Shown here: in pieces, positions 9,577 through 19,643 of the stretch | Position numbering within the stretch: the stretch's first letter is position 1 | How the letters are laid out: the number at the start of each line of letters is the position of its first letter | From: Triparma columacea | Taxonomy: Eukaryota > Sar > Bolidophyceae > Parmales > Triparmaceae | Reading direction: 5' to 3' | DNA: 55,213 nucleotides | Assembly (NCBI GenBank): GCA_030267965.1 | Contig: BRYA01000469.1 | Span: 9,141-64,353, forward strand | Made by a program: the position numbers and the translations under genes | The notes under the pieces: model-generated | Told to the model about the DNA's origin: nothing | The model's input: only the letters and a program-made list of their open reading frames with translations | Database searches by the model: none

Positions 9577-11970
9577 ATGATTAGGGTTAACAAAAAGCAG
9601 ATGAAGATCGTTCCCCAATCTGACCCTCCCGATGGCGCTTCAGTACACAAGCTGCCTGGCACGAATCAAAATATCCCCGCTAATGAAGAGGAGGGTGAAA
9701 AAAACCCGTCAACTACACTGTTGCCAGAAAGGGTACTTCTCTCTAAGGGAAAGGGCACCGATAACGAGGGCGCCGAAGTTGTGATCGTCGAGGATGCTGC
9801 GGTCAGTGCCGGTGTCAACGTACCGATAAAGGCCCCCAGTTCTTTAACCGTGGATGTCAAACTGGATGTTCCCGAAGTCATCGAAGTCATCTGTTTTTAT
9901 GTCCAGCAGCTAACTGAAGAGACGCATGTCCCTCGTGAGAAGCCCGTTTGCAGTGCGGCCTTGAGTGATTTGACAAGGGCAGATGTGAAGACAGTTGTTG
10001 GAGGGATGCTATATTTCCACAGACAGGTTAATGAGGAGGATCCTATTGAGAAATTCCTCGAGTGTTATCCGTGCATGCGGGAGCTGAGCGAGATCATGCC
10101 GCAATTTATTCGGATGAACTTCTGTCTCTTGAAACTCAAATTGAAGCCGAAACCCGTCCCTAAGTTTCGCCGTGCCGGTACTATGAAAGACAAACTGCGA
10201 GATAACGCCGAAGTCATATCTGCGTACATCAAGCAGCTCAACATGCAGAGGCCCGTCCCTGGTAAGAAGCCAGTGTGTGATGTGGACTTGCACGATTTGA
10301 CAATGGGCGACGTGAAGACACTTGCCGATGGGATGCTGTACTCCCTGAAACGGGAAGCTACTGAGGAGGATGCTTTTGAGAATTTCTTCGAGAGTTATCC
10401 GTGCATGAAAGAGCTGAACGAGGTCGTAGAGAACTTCCATGAAATGCATATCCATGTTATCAAACTAGGGCTCGGGGATAAGCAAAAGCTAGCGAAGGCT
10501 AAGCTTTTCTTCGCAGCGGCGTTGAGTGTAGGAGATTTGATTACGGACATTATAATGATCGTGCAGTACTTTCAGACAAGGAGCTTGTGGGGGTATGCAT
10601 GGGCGTCCCTTGGGAGTCTCTTGACCAATCTCACTTTCCAAGCTCTTCTTTCATTCGCTCAGAATAGAGCGAAGCCGTGGCAGAGGCAGCTAAAGGAGCA
10701 GGTTTTTGTTTGGTCTCTTGTGAAGCCAGGGGTTGACGCATGGCGCGTTGCAAGTGGGGCAGCACACGAGGAGGGACAGCTGATGAGTGCACGGTTTGAG
10801 TTGACGTTTAATAAGAGTGCTGAATTGGTGGCAGAGGCTATTCCTGGGACGCTGATCCAACTGTCTGCGCTATTGATGTCAGAGTCTAAGCCTACCAGGA
10901 GCGCGCTTTTCTCATTTGCGTTCTGTATCTTGACGGCCGCTTTCACGTCGACAATCACGTCATGGGATTGGGATTTGAGTAAGGAGAATCGGAAGAAGTT
11001 GCGATCATTTTACGGGTATATTCCGAGCAATGTGAAGGGTAAGATGAAGGTGTTCGCTTCTCTATACTTCCTTTCGGCTTTCAACCTGCTTACGCGCAGC
11101 TTTGCCTGTGTTCTTTTCTACATCAAGGGCGGGATTTCAGAGGTAGCAACGCTGCTTGGAGGAGAGCTTCTCATTTACTTCGTGGTCAAAGGGTTTAGGC
11201 GAGATCTTTGGTATTGGTTGCCCATATACGGTGGCTTGGGAGTGTTCGTTTCGTGGCTGGCTCGTTGGACAGTCAAGGTCATTGTCGACTGGACCGCTGT
11301 TGTCCAATTTCGACATCCTAACGAGGTTGGCGGTGCGTATTTCACGTTCAGTCTAGGTTTGACTGTAGTCATGGGTGTTGTTGCAGCGCTGCAGTATGAG
11401 AGGGTAGTCGACGATGTCATATCCTCGCCCAACTCAACGATCCTCGAGGACGTTGAGTTGGACGAGGACAATCAGCAACTCGGAGGAGAAGAGAGCGGAT
11501 TGGAGGAGAGCACCGTGGTCACAATCATGGTGGCTGCATGTGCTGGGATGGTGGTGTCATACGCGAGTCTACTAGTGTCGGTGAAGAGAGAGTACCTGCA
11601 TACCTTCATCAGCACGAAAACAGGTAATGAAAGCGTTCAAGAGGTATTCACCAAGAACGAGGAAGACGAGCAGAGATTTTCGATTTTCGAATATAATAAG
11701 CACAAGTGGGAGGATAAGATTGGCGCAGAGGTGAAGGCGTGGATCAACGAGAGGCTGCCATTGTGGTTGGAAGAACGTCCAGAGTGGTTCAACGATTATA
11801 AGCGATCCATCATACCTGATGATTTCGTGACTGACCCCGAGATCCTGGTGAGGCTCCGGACGAAGAACGTGGAAAAGATAATAGAACAGAGGCGACGAAG
11901 CTCCTTGGGGGACATATTTGCGACGCAGACGGCAGGTGGGGACGGGGGTGGGGAAGAGGAGGATCAATGA
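9577..11970 (+). CDS. multi-pass membrane protein, short paralogue of the telomeric START/membrane family
   Basis: This is a single-exon ORF of about 797 aa starting at the first ATG. Residues about 95–295 hold two copies of a roughly 100-residue helical domain, each containing a KPVC…DLT…DVKT…GMLY pattern and ending in a YPCM(R/K)EL motif. A block with several hydrophobic segments follows, sharing motifs with the gene at 42.6–55.2 kb: D.ITDI, VKPGVDAWRVA, AEAIPGTLIQL, SWDWDLS, FYGYIP, DLWYWLP and VVQFRHPNEVGG. The C-tail (EVKAWINERLPLWLEERPEWF) also matches that gene. It lacks START-like domains. The AEAIP…QL and S.DWD motifs faintly recall XK-related scramblases, but that is only a resemblance. 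The location is probably an internal or plasma membrane. Confidence 0.7.
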   Translation: MIRVNKKQMKIVPQSDPPDGASVHKLPGTNQNIPANEEEGEKNPSTTLLPERVLLSKGKGTDNEGAEVVIVEDAAVSAGVNVPIKAPSSLTVDVKLDVPEVIEVICFYVQQLTEETHVPREKPVCSAALSDLTRADVKTVVGGMLYFHRQVNEEDPIEKFLECYPCMRELSEIMPQFIRMNFCLLKLKLKPKPVPKFRRAGTMKDKLRDNAEVISAYIKQLNMQRPVPGKKPVCDVDLHDLTMGDVKTLADGMLYSLKREATEEDAFENFFESYPCMKELNEVVENFHEMHIHVIKLGLGDKQKLAKAKLFFAAALSVGDLITDIIMIVQYFQTRSLWGYAWASLGSLLTNLTFQALLSFAQNRAKPWQRQLKEQVFVWSLVKPGVDAWRVASGAAHEEGQLMSARFELTFNKSAELVAEAIPGTLIQLSALLMSESKPTRSALFSFAFCILTAAFTSTITSWDWDLSKENRKKLRSFYGYIPSNVKGKMKVFASLYFLSAFNLLTRSFACVLFYIKGGISEVATLLGGELLIYFVVKGFRRDLWYWLPIYGGLGVFVSWLARWTVKVIVDWTAVVQFRHPNEVGGAYFTFSLGLTVVMGVVAALQYERVVDDVISSPNSTILEDVELDEDNQQLGGEESGLEESTVVTIMVAACAGMVVSYASLLVSVKREYLHTFISTKTGNESVQEVFTKNEEDEQRFSIFEYNKHKWEDKIGAEVKAWINERLPLWLEERPEWFNDYKRSIIPDDFVTDPEILVRLRTKNVEKIIEQRRRSSLGDIFATQTAGGDGGGEEEDQ

Positions 11971-12109
11971 ATGTTAAAACTTACCACGTACTTTTAAAAC
12001 TGGAAATGGTTGGTCTTTGTTTCAATTTAAACCTATATAATAAGTGAGCGAGCCCCCAGGCCAATTCCACCAGCAGCTTAGCAAATGATTTATTCTCAAC
12101 AACAAAGAG

Positions 12110-13225
12110 TTACAGAAACTCCAGAACTACTCTCCACAAAACTTTCGGCATCTTCTCACGTGCCGGGGTTTTCCTTAGCGCGGGTAGGGCTTCAACTCCG
12201 TCCGCGGGGGCTTCAGCTCCGTCCGCGGGGGCTTCAGCTCCGTCCGCGGGGGCTTCAGCTCCGTCCGCGGGGGCTTCAGCTCCGTCCGCGGGGGCTTCAG
12301 CTCCGTCCTGTCGCTTCCGCTTCAGACTATCCGAACCACTGGGTTGATTCTCCACGTGATCCCAGGTTCCCTTGAGGCACAGCAGAGCGTTGACGCGTTC
12401 GATCACAGCGACATTGCGGTGCCACCTGTAATGGAGGAGGTCCAAGACAGTCGGCATGTTTTTATCAGCAGCGGCAGCGATTAGAGCAGTGCAGTTTGAG
12501 AAGCAGTCTTCACCGATGGAAACGGCAGGAGATAGAATGAGTTTCGTCAGGGCGGAGCATCCATTGAAGGCGTCAGGGCCAATCGACGTCACTCCGTCTG
12601 GGATGGTGATGGCCGTGAGAGAGGAGCATCCAAAGAAGGCGCCCTCGTCAATCGACGTCACTCTATCTGGGATGGTGATGGCCGTGAGAGAGGAGCAATT
12701 GCAGAAGGCTTCCCTACCAATCTCTGTCACTCCGCCTGGGATGGTGATGGCCGTGAGGGAGAAGCATCCCCAGAATGCGTCACGGTCAATTGTTGTCACT
12801 CCATCCGGGATGGTGATGGCCGTGAGGGAGGAGCATCCTTCGAAGGCGCTTTCGCCAATCTCCGTCAATCCATCCGGGATGGTGATGGCCGTGAGAGAGG
12901 AACATCCTTGGAAGGCGTAATTGCTAATCGTTGTCACAGAGTCCGGGATGGTGATAACCGTAAGGGAGGAGCATTCAGAGAAGGTTCCGTTGGCAATCGA
13001 CGTCACTCCGTCCGGGATGGTGATGGCTGTGAGGGAGGAGCATCCCATGAAGGCGCCAACGCCAATTGACGTCACTCCGTCCGGGATGGTGATGGCCGTG
13101 AGAGAGGAGCATCCAAAGAAGGCGTCACGGCCAATCGACGTCACTCGCTTTGCAAAAGTCACCTCTGTGAGTTCACGATAATTCAAGAATGTCTCGTTGC
13201 CAGAGTATACTGCTGTTTGGGGCAT
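12110..13225 (-). CDS. BspA-type leucine-rich-repeat protein, copy 2
   Basis: This is a single-exon minus-strand ORF of 371 aa starting MPQTAVYSG. It has about nine 23-residue LRR units with CSSLTAITIPDGVT cores, the shared RWHRNVAVIERV tail and a KVLWRVVLEFL end. Between the tail motif and the C-terminus there is a seven-residue repeat, PADGAEA, in about five and a half copies, absent from the other family members. It converges with the membrane protein gene (139 bp). It is the only LRR copy in this window on the minus strand, and its upstream DNA (13226–13850) resembles that of the copies at 25–30 kb in inverted orientation. Confidence 0.85.
   Translation of the reverse strand: MPQTAVYSGNETFLNYRELTEVTFAKRVTSIGRDAFFGCSSLTAITIPDGVTSIGVGAFMGCSSLTAITIPDGVTSIANGTFSECSSLTVITIPDSVTTISNYAFQGCSSLTAITIPDGLTEIGESAFEGCSSLTAITIPDGVTTIDRDAFWGCFSLTAITIPGGVTEIGREAFCNCSSLTAITIPDRVTSIDEGAFFGCSSLTAITIPDGVTSIGPDAFNGCSALTKLILSPAVSIGEDCFSNCTALIAAAADKNMPTVLDLLHYRWHRNVAVIERVNALLCLKGTWDHVENQPSGSDSLKRKRQDGAEAPADGAEAPADGAEAPADGAEAPADGAEAPADGVEALPALRKTPAREKMPKVLWRVVLEFL
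12188..12306. repeat. 21-bp tandem repeat inside the LRR gene
   Basis: The unit GGCTTCAGCTCCGTCCGCGGG repeats about 5.6 times with almost no divergence. It encodes PADGAEA on the minus strand. Near-identity implies recent or ongoing expansion. Confidence 0.85.
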
Positions 13226-14073
13226 TTTGGGAAGGGTTAAGTGGAGAGTCCCGGGGTTGAAAGGATCTTTTCACCCGTCTTTTCGGTAACAGTTGAAATC
13301 CCAAACTATTTGATACTGATTTTCTACGAGTTCCTACAGTATTGACGGGCTCAGGAGGGTTAGTGTGGTGTGATTGACAAAGAACAAGGGAGAGGGATTG
13401 TGTCGGAGGGAGTGGAATTTTTGTGGTTGATACCAAGTTGAGGCCAATCCGTCTCGTAGAAAGTGTTGACACAGGTTACACTGAGCCATGGAAGCGGCAG
13501 GATGACCGAAAGAGACGCTGACAGGCTGGAAGGAATTTGGCCCGGCGAGGAGACCCCTCAAGGATGCGTTATTGCGGCGTCAATGGCGGTTGTCTGCCCG
13601 ATAGCAATCCCAATATGATACTAATAGTATCAGAAATAGGGTCGAAAGTAGTATTATCTCGTTTATAAGACGATAATAAGACGGGGAAAACCCCACGAAT
13701 ACTCGACCTCGATTGAAGAGGGGAAATAACTTGAACTTGGACGTGAATAGGAGATAAAAATCAACGAGAGGGCAAATAATAACTGGTGAAAGCCTTAACA
13801 AGGGTTATTATTGTCATTATTGTCCCGCCTTACCTTTATTTCGATAAGATCTTTTGCCCTCTTCTTCTCATCCGGTTCTCGTCAATTTAGTGCTAATTTA
13901 TTTGATTGTTTCCTTCCGTATTTTTCAAAAATTCCTACCATACGCCCTCAAAAACATTCAATAAGCCCTTTCAACTACTCCTAATCACCCCAAACTGGCA
14001 TTTATCCCTCTCCCTCCGACCTTTCCACTCCCCCTCCTTAGCTAATTACCCTAACAATTACATACACATACGT
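13226..14073. other. intergenic region holding an LRR-family upstream module
   Basis: No gene is seen. The stretch 13350–13850 on the minus strand matches the DNA upstream of the LRR genes at 25.5, 27.6 and 29.9 kb, including AAGGTAAGGCGG, CCCTTGTTAAGGCTTT and TTTGTCAATCACACC. The rest, up to 14073, is the presumed promoter of the next plus-strand gene. Confidence 0.6.
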
Positions 14074-15388
14074 ATGTCGCTCCAACCACCATCTCCTCCC
14101 CCTCTTCCATCAACTCTTTCTCCACCATCTCCCCTCCTTCCTCTCATAACCCTCCTGCATGGTCTATCTCCCCCTCCTTCACCCTACTCTCCGATCCTCT
14201 CCTCTTTATCAACCTTGGAATTATCCCTCTTAAAACCTCTTCTTAGTCAGTCGGATAAAGTGTACCGTCTCCGTCGGTATGCTGAGTCTGGTATATGGGT
14301 GACTTCGTCCTCAGGTTACGTAACCTCATCTCATCGTCAGTACTACTGTACCCCTTATACCTCAATGTCCAATGCTGAGCCTCCTTCGACTCTTTACTCG
14401 ATGAGCTTCGTAAGGACGCTGGAGGTGTTGCTGGATAAGTACGCGAAGGCAGTATCAAGCTTTTCAGTTGAGTGTGTGAACGTAGGTGGAGCAAGCAGGC
14501 TTGTTAGGGAGGGGGAGATTGCTTGGAGGAAGGTGAGCAGCAGGGTTGGGGGGAGGGGGGGGGGGGGGATCGTAAGACACCCAAGTCGGCAGCAAACGGA
14601 GCGATCGACAGGACCCCAATTGCACCATCTAACAACATCTAACTCACCTCCTCCTCCTCCCCCTTCTCCCCCCCACCAACCTCCCCTTCACTTCGCAGTA
14701 CCTGAAAGGTCCCTGGTCCGTCGTTATCGGCGTGTCCTCCTCCCCCGTTTCCTCCCCCTCCTCCTCCTCAACCGACTCCAAGGCCTTCTGGAACGAGCAC
14801 TGGGTCCGCCTTATCCAGGGTCTCCGTGGAAGCGAGGAGGCAGGAGAGACGACCAAGGGTAGGGAAGTCACGAGAGGCGAGGGAGGGGCGGAGGGAGGAC
14901 AAGGGTACCTTGAGGAGAGGTGAGAAAAACCGGAGGCACCAAGGAGAGGGAGGGAAAGGAGGGGTGCAGAGACGGAACTTTGAAAATAATTAACGAGAAT
15001 CATTGACCGTTGTTCACACTGATTTGTCACGTCGCTCCCCCCCACCTCCACCGCTCCCCCTCCCTTAGTATCAGGTCTAACGACGACGTCAAGAACGGCA
15101 TGGAGTCCCTCGTCCTAAACCTTACCCTCGAGTACCTCCGCTCAGCCCATTCCCGAGGCCTCAGAGGTCTAGACGAGGAGGAGGAAGACAGCACGATGAA
15201 GGGTGAATTCTTCATAACTAGAGTAGGTAACGACGACGGTGATAACAAGGGTGGAGGAGGGGAAGAAGAAGCTGTCAAACCTAATCTAGGTGACGACGAG
15301 GGAGGGAGACGAGGAGGATGGAGGGTTAGGAGGGGCATGGTACCAAAGGCTGGTGAGTTTTTTGTCCCAAAGAGAGTTTTGCCCTGCA

Positions 15389-15423
<35 letters not shown>

Positions 15424-17456
15424 TCTCTCTTCACTCACCCCCTCCTCCTTACCCTGACAACACCTCAGTCGGACTTGCTGGAGTATCCCTCCTCGTCGAG
15501 TGCATAACTATGATCTCAAACATGGGTTCCAACCCAGAATCCTCCACCTCCTCCTCCGACTACGTCGTCAACTACAAGGACCTGTCCTTCGGCTCCGCTT
15601 ACATCAGAAGCAGCCCACCTCCCGCAGACCTCAAGGCTCTTTACAAGGACTGGATGCCCTCCCTCCACAGCCACTGCGGGAGGGAGCTTCACAAGGTCCT
15701 CATGTCGAGCGATGGAGAATCCGGGGACGGGTGGGTAGAGGCGGTGGGGTGGGTAAGGGGGGTATGCCTGGGGGGGTACGGGGGAGTTTGGAGGGGGTGG
15801 GGGGAGGACGTGGGGGTGGGGGGTAGGAAGGGGAACAAGGCGTGGACGGAGAACTGGGAAAGGTGGAGGGAAGAAGAGGTGGAGGAGAGGGGGAGGGTCA
15901 GATTCAAGGGGAGGATTAGGGGGGAGTGGAAGGGAGGGTGGGTGGTTAAAACGATTAAGAGGGTCGACGCGGCGGGGAGGGAGGTCAGGGAAATTGTCAA
16001 GAGAGGGGTTGGGGACTCGGGCGGATTCAGGGACACTAGTGGGGGATTCCTTGCGGAGGTTGAGGTCGGGTTTGGGGGGAACGCCGGGGGGAAAGGGGAG
16101 GTAAGTGGTGAAGGTTGAAAGGTTGAAGAGCTCAGAAGGGGGCCGCGTATTGGTCGCGCAAACTAACTAACTCTCCTTCCTTTTCCTTCGTTTCGCAGGT
16201 CTTCGTTTGGCTCGGTAGCCCCTGCGGAGGAGGCGAGTACGTCGGCGTCAAGGTTTCGAGCCTTGGGGGCGGGAGGTTCGCGCTCGCCATCCAGGGTGGA
16301 GGGAACGGGGAGAGGAGGGAGGTCAAGGGGGACGCGGAGGGCGGGAAGGTGAAGGTCCTCATTAAGGGGGTGCTACTGGAGGAGGGGAAGGGGAGGGTGT
16401 GGGCGGGGATCGCAAGCAGTGGGAAAGGTGTGGAGGAAGGGGTCGAGGGCAGGTTCGGAAGGGGGGTATTTGACAGGGACGTCAGGTTCGGGGTCCAGGG
16501 GGTCGGCGTGCCCTTGGGGGGAAAGGTGGAAGTCCTGGAGTGCAACTTTCAGGGCCGGAGGATCAAGGGAATTGAGGGAGACCTGGAAGAGAGTGCAATG
16601 AAGGACGTGCTGGAGATCGAGGACGACATGGAGAGGATGCAGGCGAGGAAGTTCGAGGAGAGGGTGAAGGAGGAAACTGGGAGGATCCTGGGTTGGTGCG
16701 ACTTGTGTGGAGGGGGGGATATACAAGTAAGCGGGAGGGTCGGATCGTTGTTGGCTTCTTAATCCTTTACTCACACACTTCACTTCCTTGTCCTTCTTCT
16801 CCTCCTTCCTTTCAGGTCGAACCAAACTTCAAGGAGGTCTGCTGGAATCTTATGTCCGGTTCCGAGGGTCGCTGGGGCGTCAAGGCTCGTCTGAACGGGG
16901 TGCTCCGTGTTTACGCTGCCGCCTGGATGGTCAAGGCCCTAGCCGACGAGAGCTGGAGGGTCTGTATGAAGAGCAAGGGTAGGCAGACGCCTGAGAACGG
17001 GATATGGATGAAGAGGATATTCGTGCTAAGGGCGAAGATGGCAAGGTGGGGGGAAGAGGTTAGAAGCAGATATGTGGAGGAGGTAGCCGGGGGGTGGAAG
17101 AAGGGGGAAACTTGGGAAGAGGAGGTGAGAGGAGAGGGGAGGCCAGGGGGGGGGGGATGGGGGAAGGAGGAAACAAAAGCGAAGACAGGGATAACCCTAA
17201 CCCCACACACGCGCCCCTCATTTTCTATCCAACGCAGAAGCTTCTCTGGTCTTCCTGGTGGCGTTCCGTCGAGTCCGGAATAATCGGCTTGCACCTCCGT
17301 TCCCTCCAAGGTCTCTCGACCCGTCTTTTCGTAATCCTTAAGGAGGGAGGGCTAGAGGCCGTGACTACGGGGGAGGTCGAGAGGCTGGAAAACAACTGGC
17401 ATGAAATGGAGGGGGAATGGAGGAAGGAATGGTACAAAGGGAAGGGGGGTTTATGA
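14074..17456 (+). CDS. unrecognised protein, seven exons, 883 aa
   Basis: The exons are 14074–14532, 14699–14919, 15069–15352, 15469–16100, 16199–16726, 16816–17124 and 17238–17456. All six introns (89–166 nt) join in phase, which is strong support. The N-terminus is rich in Pro, Ser and Leu. A short hydrophobic segment follows the third junction (VGLAGVSLLVECITM). Middle exons are Gly-, Trp- and charge-rich (about 490–720), and exons 6–7 are helical with several Trp residues. Many introns end in long C/T tracts before the acceptor. I see no catalytic motif and cannot assign a family. It ends 87 bp from the convergent ARM-RING gene. The frame is open upstream of 14074 without an ATG, so 14074 is the likely start. 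Confidence 0.7.
15390..15431. repeat. CT microsatellite in an intron
   Basis: Tracts of CT and ATCT lie within intron 3 of the 883-aa gene and act as part of its polypyrimidine tract before the CTCAG acceptor at 15468. Confidence 0.8.
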
Positions 17457-17542
17457 AGGGTGGGGAAATCTGGGGGAAAGTTGTGTGCAAGGTAACTCCA
17501 AAGGGGTGACCCAATTTCACGATAATACATTTCCCTTCATTT

Positions 17543-19321
17543 TTACATGAACACAGTCTTGCGGCTTTCTATCACCTTCCTGCACATCGGGCAGTGGTCA
17601 ACATCCTCCGAGCAACCCTCGCAGCAGATCAGGTGGCAACAGGGTAAGAACAGGACGCTCCGTTTCGCATCCTGGCACACGACGCAAGTTTCGGCGTCTT
17701 CGAGGGCCTCGAGGGACCGGGAGACGTCGTCCTTCTCCTTCTTGACCTTCTTGAGGGTGTTGTTGAAGGAGGCTTGATTGTCGGCGAGGATGGCGAGGTT
17801 GGAGCGCTTGTTGTTGCCGATGGAGGCGGTGGGGGGGGAGGGGTTGGAGAGGGTCGTGGAGATGTCGTCGAGGTCGTGAGTTAGGTCGAGGATTTCAGTT
17901 GGGGCGAGGGTGGAGGTGAGGGTGGCGAGGGTCTTCTCGACGCGGAAGAGGGAGTCCTGGACGGAGGTTAGGGAGGATTTCATCGCGGCCTGCTCGGTGC
18001 GGACTGTTTCGAGATTGGATTTAATCGTGGCCTGCTCGGTGCGGACTGTTTCAAGGTTGGATTTAATCGTGGCCTGCTCGGTGCGGACTGTTTCGAGATT
18101 GGATTTCATCGTGGCCTGCTCGGTGCGGACTGTTTCAAGGTTGGATTTAATCGTGGCCTGCTCGGTGCGGACTGTTTCGAGGTTGGATTTCACCGTGGCC
18201 TGCTCGGTGCGGACTATTTCGACGTTGGATTTCTTCGTGGCCTGCTCAGTGAGGACTGTTTCGAGATTGGATTTCTTTGTGGCCTGCTCGGTGCGCAAGG
18301 CCGGCTCCTTCTCCATGCGCACGGATCCAGCTGTGCTTGAACCAAAAGACTGTGTGCTCGGGGGGTTCGACTGCCCCCTCCCACCCATGTGCTCGATCTT
18401 CTTCTTGAGTTTAAACGCAATGTCATGCCTTTCTGTGCCGTTGAGGTTCCCTTCAATAATTATCGCCTCAATACGTGACATCAATTCAGGGAAGTGAAAT
18501 AGGCCGGCCTTCACCTCATCATCATTGCCATTAGCAACGTTGCTTATTGCCGCCGTAGCATATTCCCTTGCCATCTTATACTCGCTCCCCTTCTGCCCTA
18601 GTATCTCAACCAAGCTGGCAATCAGCCCCTCGTCCTTAAACAAATCCTTCTTCACCTCTGCGTCGGCGCCATTAGCAATGCTATTTATCGCCAACACAGC
18701 ATTTTTCCTCGCCAACTTATACTCGCTCCCCTTCTGTCCTAGTATCTCGACCAAGCCGGCAATCAGCCCCTCGTGCTTAAACAAACCCTTCTTCACCTCT
18801 GCGTCGGCGCCATTAGCAATCCTGTATATCGCCACCACAGGATGTTTATATCTTAGAATCTTAGCCAAGCTGGCAATCAGCCCCTTGTGCTTAAACAAAC
18901 CCTTCTTCACCTCTGCGTCATCGCCTTTTGCAATGCAAATTATCGCCACCACAGCCTTGTTAACACAAGCCTTTATCTTCACAAAATTGGGCCAATTATC
19001 CTCACTCCCCTTCAGGCATAGTATCTCGACCACGCCAGCAATCAACCCCTCGTACTTTAGTAACCTTTTCTTCACCTCGACGCCTCCTTTATAACCTATA
19101 CATCTAATCGCCCACACTGCATCCCCACTTGCCACCCTAAACATCTCTCCGTCCTTCCTCATCACTCTAACCAATCCCCTAATCAAGCCCTCCTCCTTAA
19201 CTAAGTTGAGCTTATTCTCTTCTACTATCCCTAGCTCCCCCACCGTCTTTGCTGCCGTCTGTAGCTTGGTGTAATCATCACTGGTTGTTAGAACTTTGAC
19301 GAGATCCTTAACCCCCTCCAT
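17543..19321 (-). CDS. ARM-repeat / coiled-coil / RING-finger protein, copy 1
   Basis: This is a single-exon ORF of 592 aa. Residues 1–300 form about six armadillo-like repeats, recognisable from the recurring GLIAGLVEILGQKGSE and ADAEVKKGLFKHE phrases. A Ser-rich linker follows, then a run of 14-residue units (TEQATIKSNLETVR) predicted as coiled coil. The C-terminal RING starts CVVC and continues CCHLICCEGC…CPMC, a C3HC4 layout like that of IAP-type E3 ligases. It is probably a ubiquitin ligase whose ARM domain selects the substrate; oligomerisation through the coiled coil is likely. A tandem paralogue lies at 19644–21353, and both 5' and 3' flanks are duplicated too. It converges with the 883-aa gene. 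Confidence 0.85.
   Translation of the reverse strand: MEGVKDLVKVLTTSDDYTKLQTAAKTVGELGIVEENKLNLVKEEGLIRGLVRVMRKDGEMFRVASGDAVWAIRCIGYKGGVEVKKRLLKYEGLIAGVVEILCLKGSEDNWPNFVKIKACVNKAVVAIICIAKGDDAEVKKGLFKHKGLIASLAKILRYKHPVVAIYRIANGADAEVKKGLFKHEGLIAGLVEILGQKGSEYKLARKNAVLAINSIANGADAEVKKDLFKDEGLIASLVEILGQKGSEYKMAREYATAAISNVANGNDDEVKAGLFHFPELMSRIEAIIIEGNLNGTERHDIAFKLKKKIEHMGGRGQSNPPSTQSFGSSTAGSVRMEKEPALRTEQATKKSNLETVLTEQATKKSNVEIVRTEQATVKSNLETVRTEQATIKSNLETVRTEQATMKSNLETVRTEQATIKSNLETVRTEQATIKSNLETVRTEQAAMKSSLTSVQDSLFRVEKTLATLTSTLAPTEILDLTHDLDDISTTLSNPSPPTASIGNNKRSNLAILADNQASFNNTLKKVKKEKDDVSRSLEALEDAETCVVCQDAKRSVLFLPCCHLICCEGCSEDVDHCPMCRKVIESRKTVFM
17990..18290. repeat. 42-bp coding minisatellite in the ARM-RING gene
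   Basis: About seven units of 42 bp each encode a 14-residue coiled-coil segment (two heptads) on the minus strand. Units differ by only a few bases. The paralogue has a 7-residue version (MRSEQAA) at the equivalent place. Confidence 0.8.
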
Positions 19322-19643
19322 TTGAACCTCTTGATAAGTTTATCGGGTAAATATCGAGGCTTTCGTCGAAAGTACAATCAATCAGGAACGTTCAAGCAAG
19401 TTATACTATCTCTCTTCTCTCTCCTCTCTCCTTTTTCTAACTCCTTTTTCTCTCTTTCTCAATTTGAACTACTTGGAAATCTTGGGACGGCTTCTTTTGG
19501 GCTTCTTTTGAGGGTTAAAAGTCCTCTATAATGTATTGATTCCCTCATTTACGCGTGTTCGCGTCAAGACTCAAGGCCAATTCGTGTGCAAGGTAAACTC
19601 CAAAGGGGTGACCCAATTTCATGATAATACATTCCCTTAATTT
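19322..19643. other. duplicated flanks between the ARM-RING genes
   Basis: No gene is seen. The left end (TTGAACCTCTTGATAAGTTT) repeats just upstream of the second gene at 21354. The right end (CCAAAGGGGTGACCCAATTT) repeats the 3' flank of the first gene at 17500. The duplication therefore carried whole transcription units. Confidence 0.7.
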
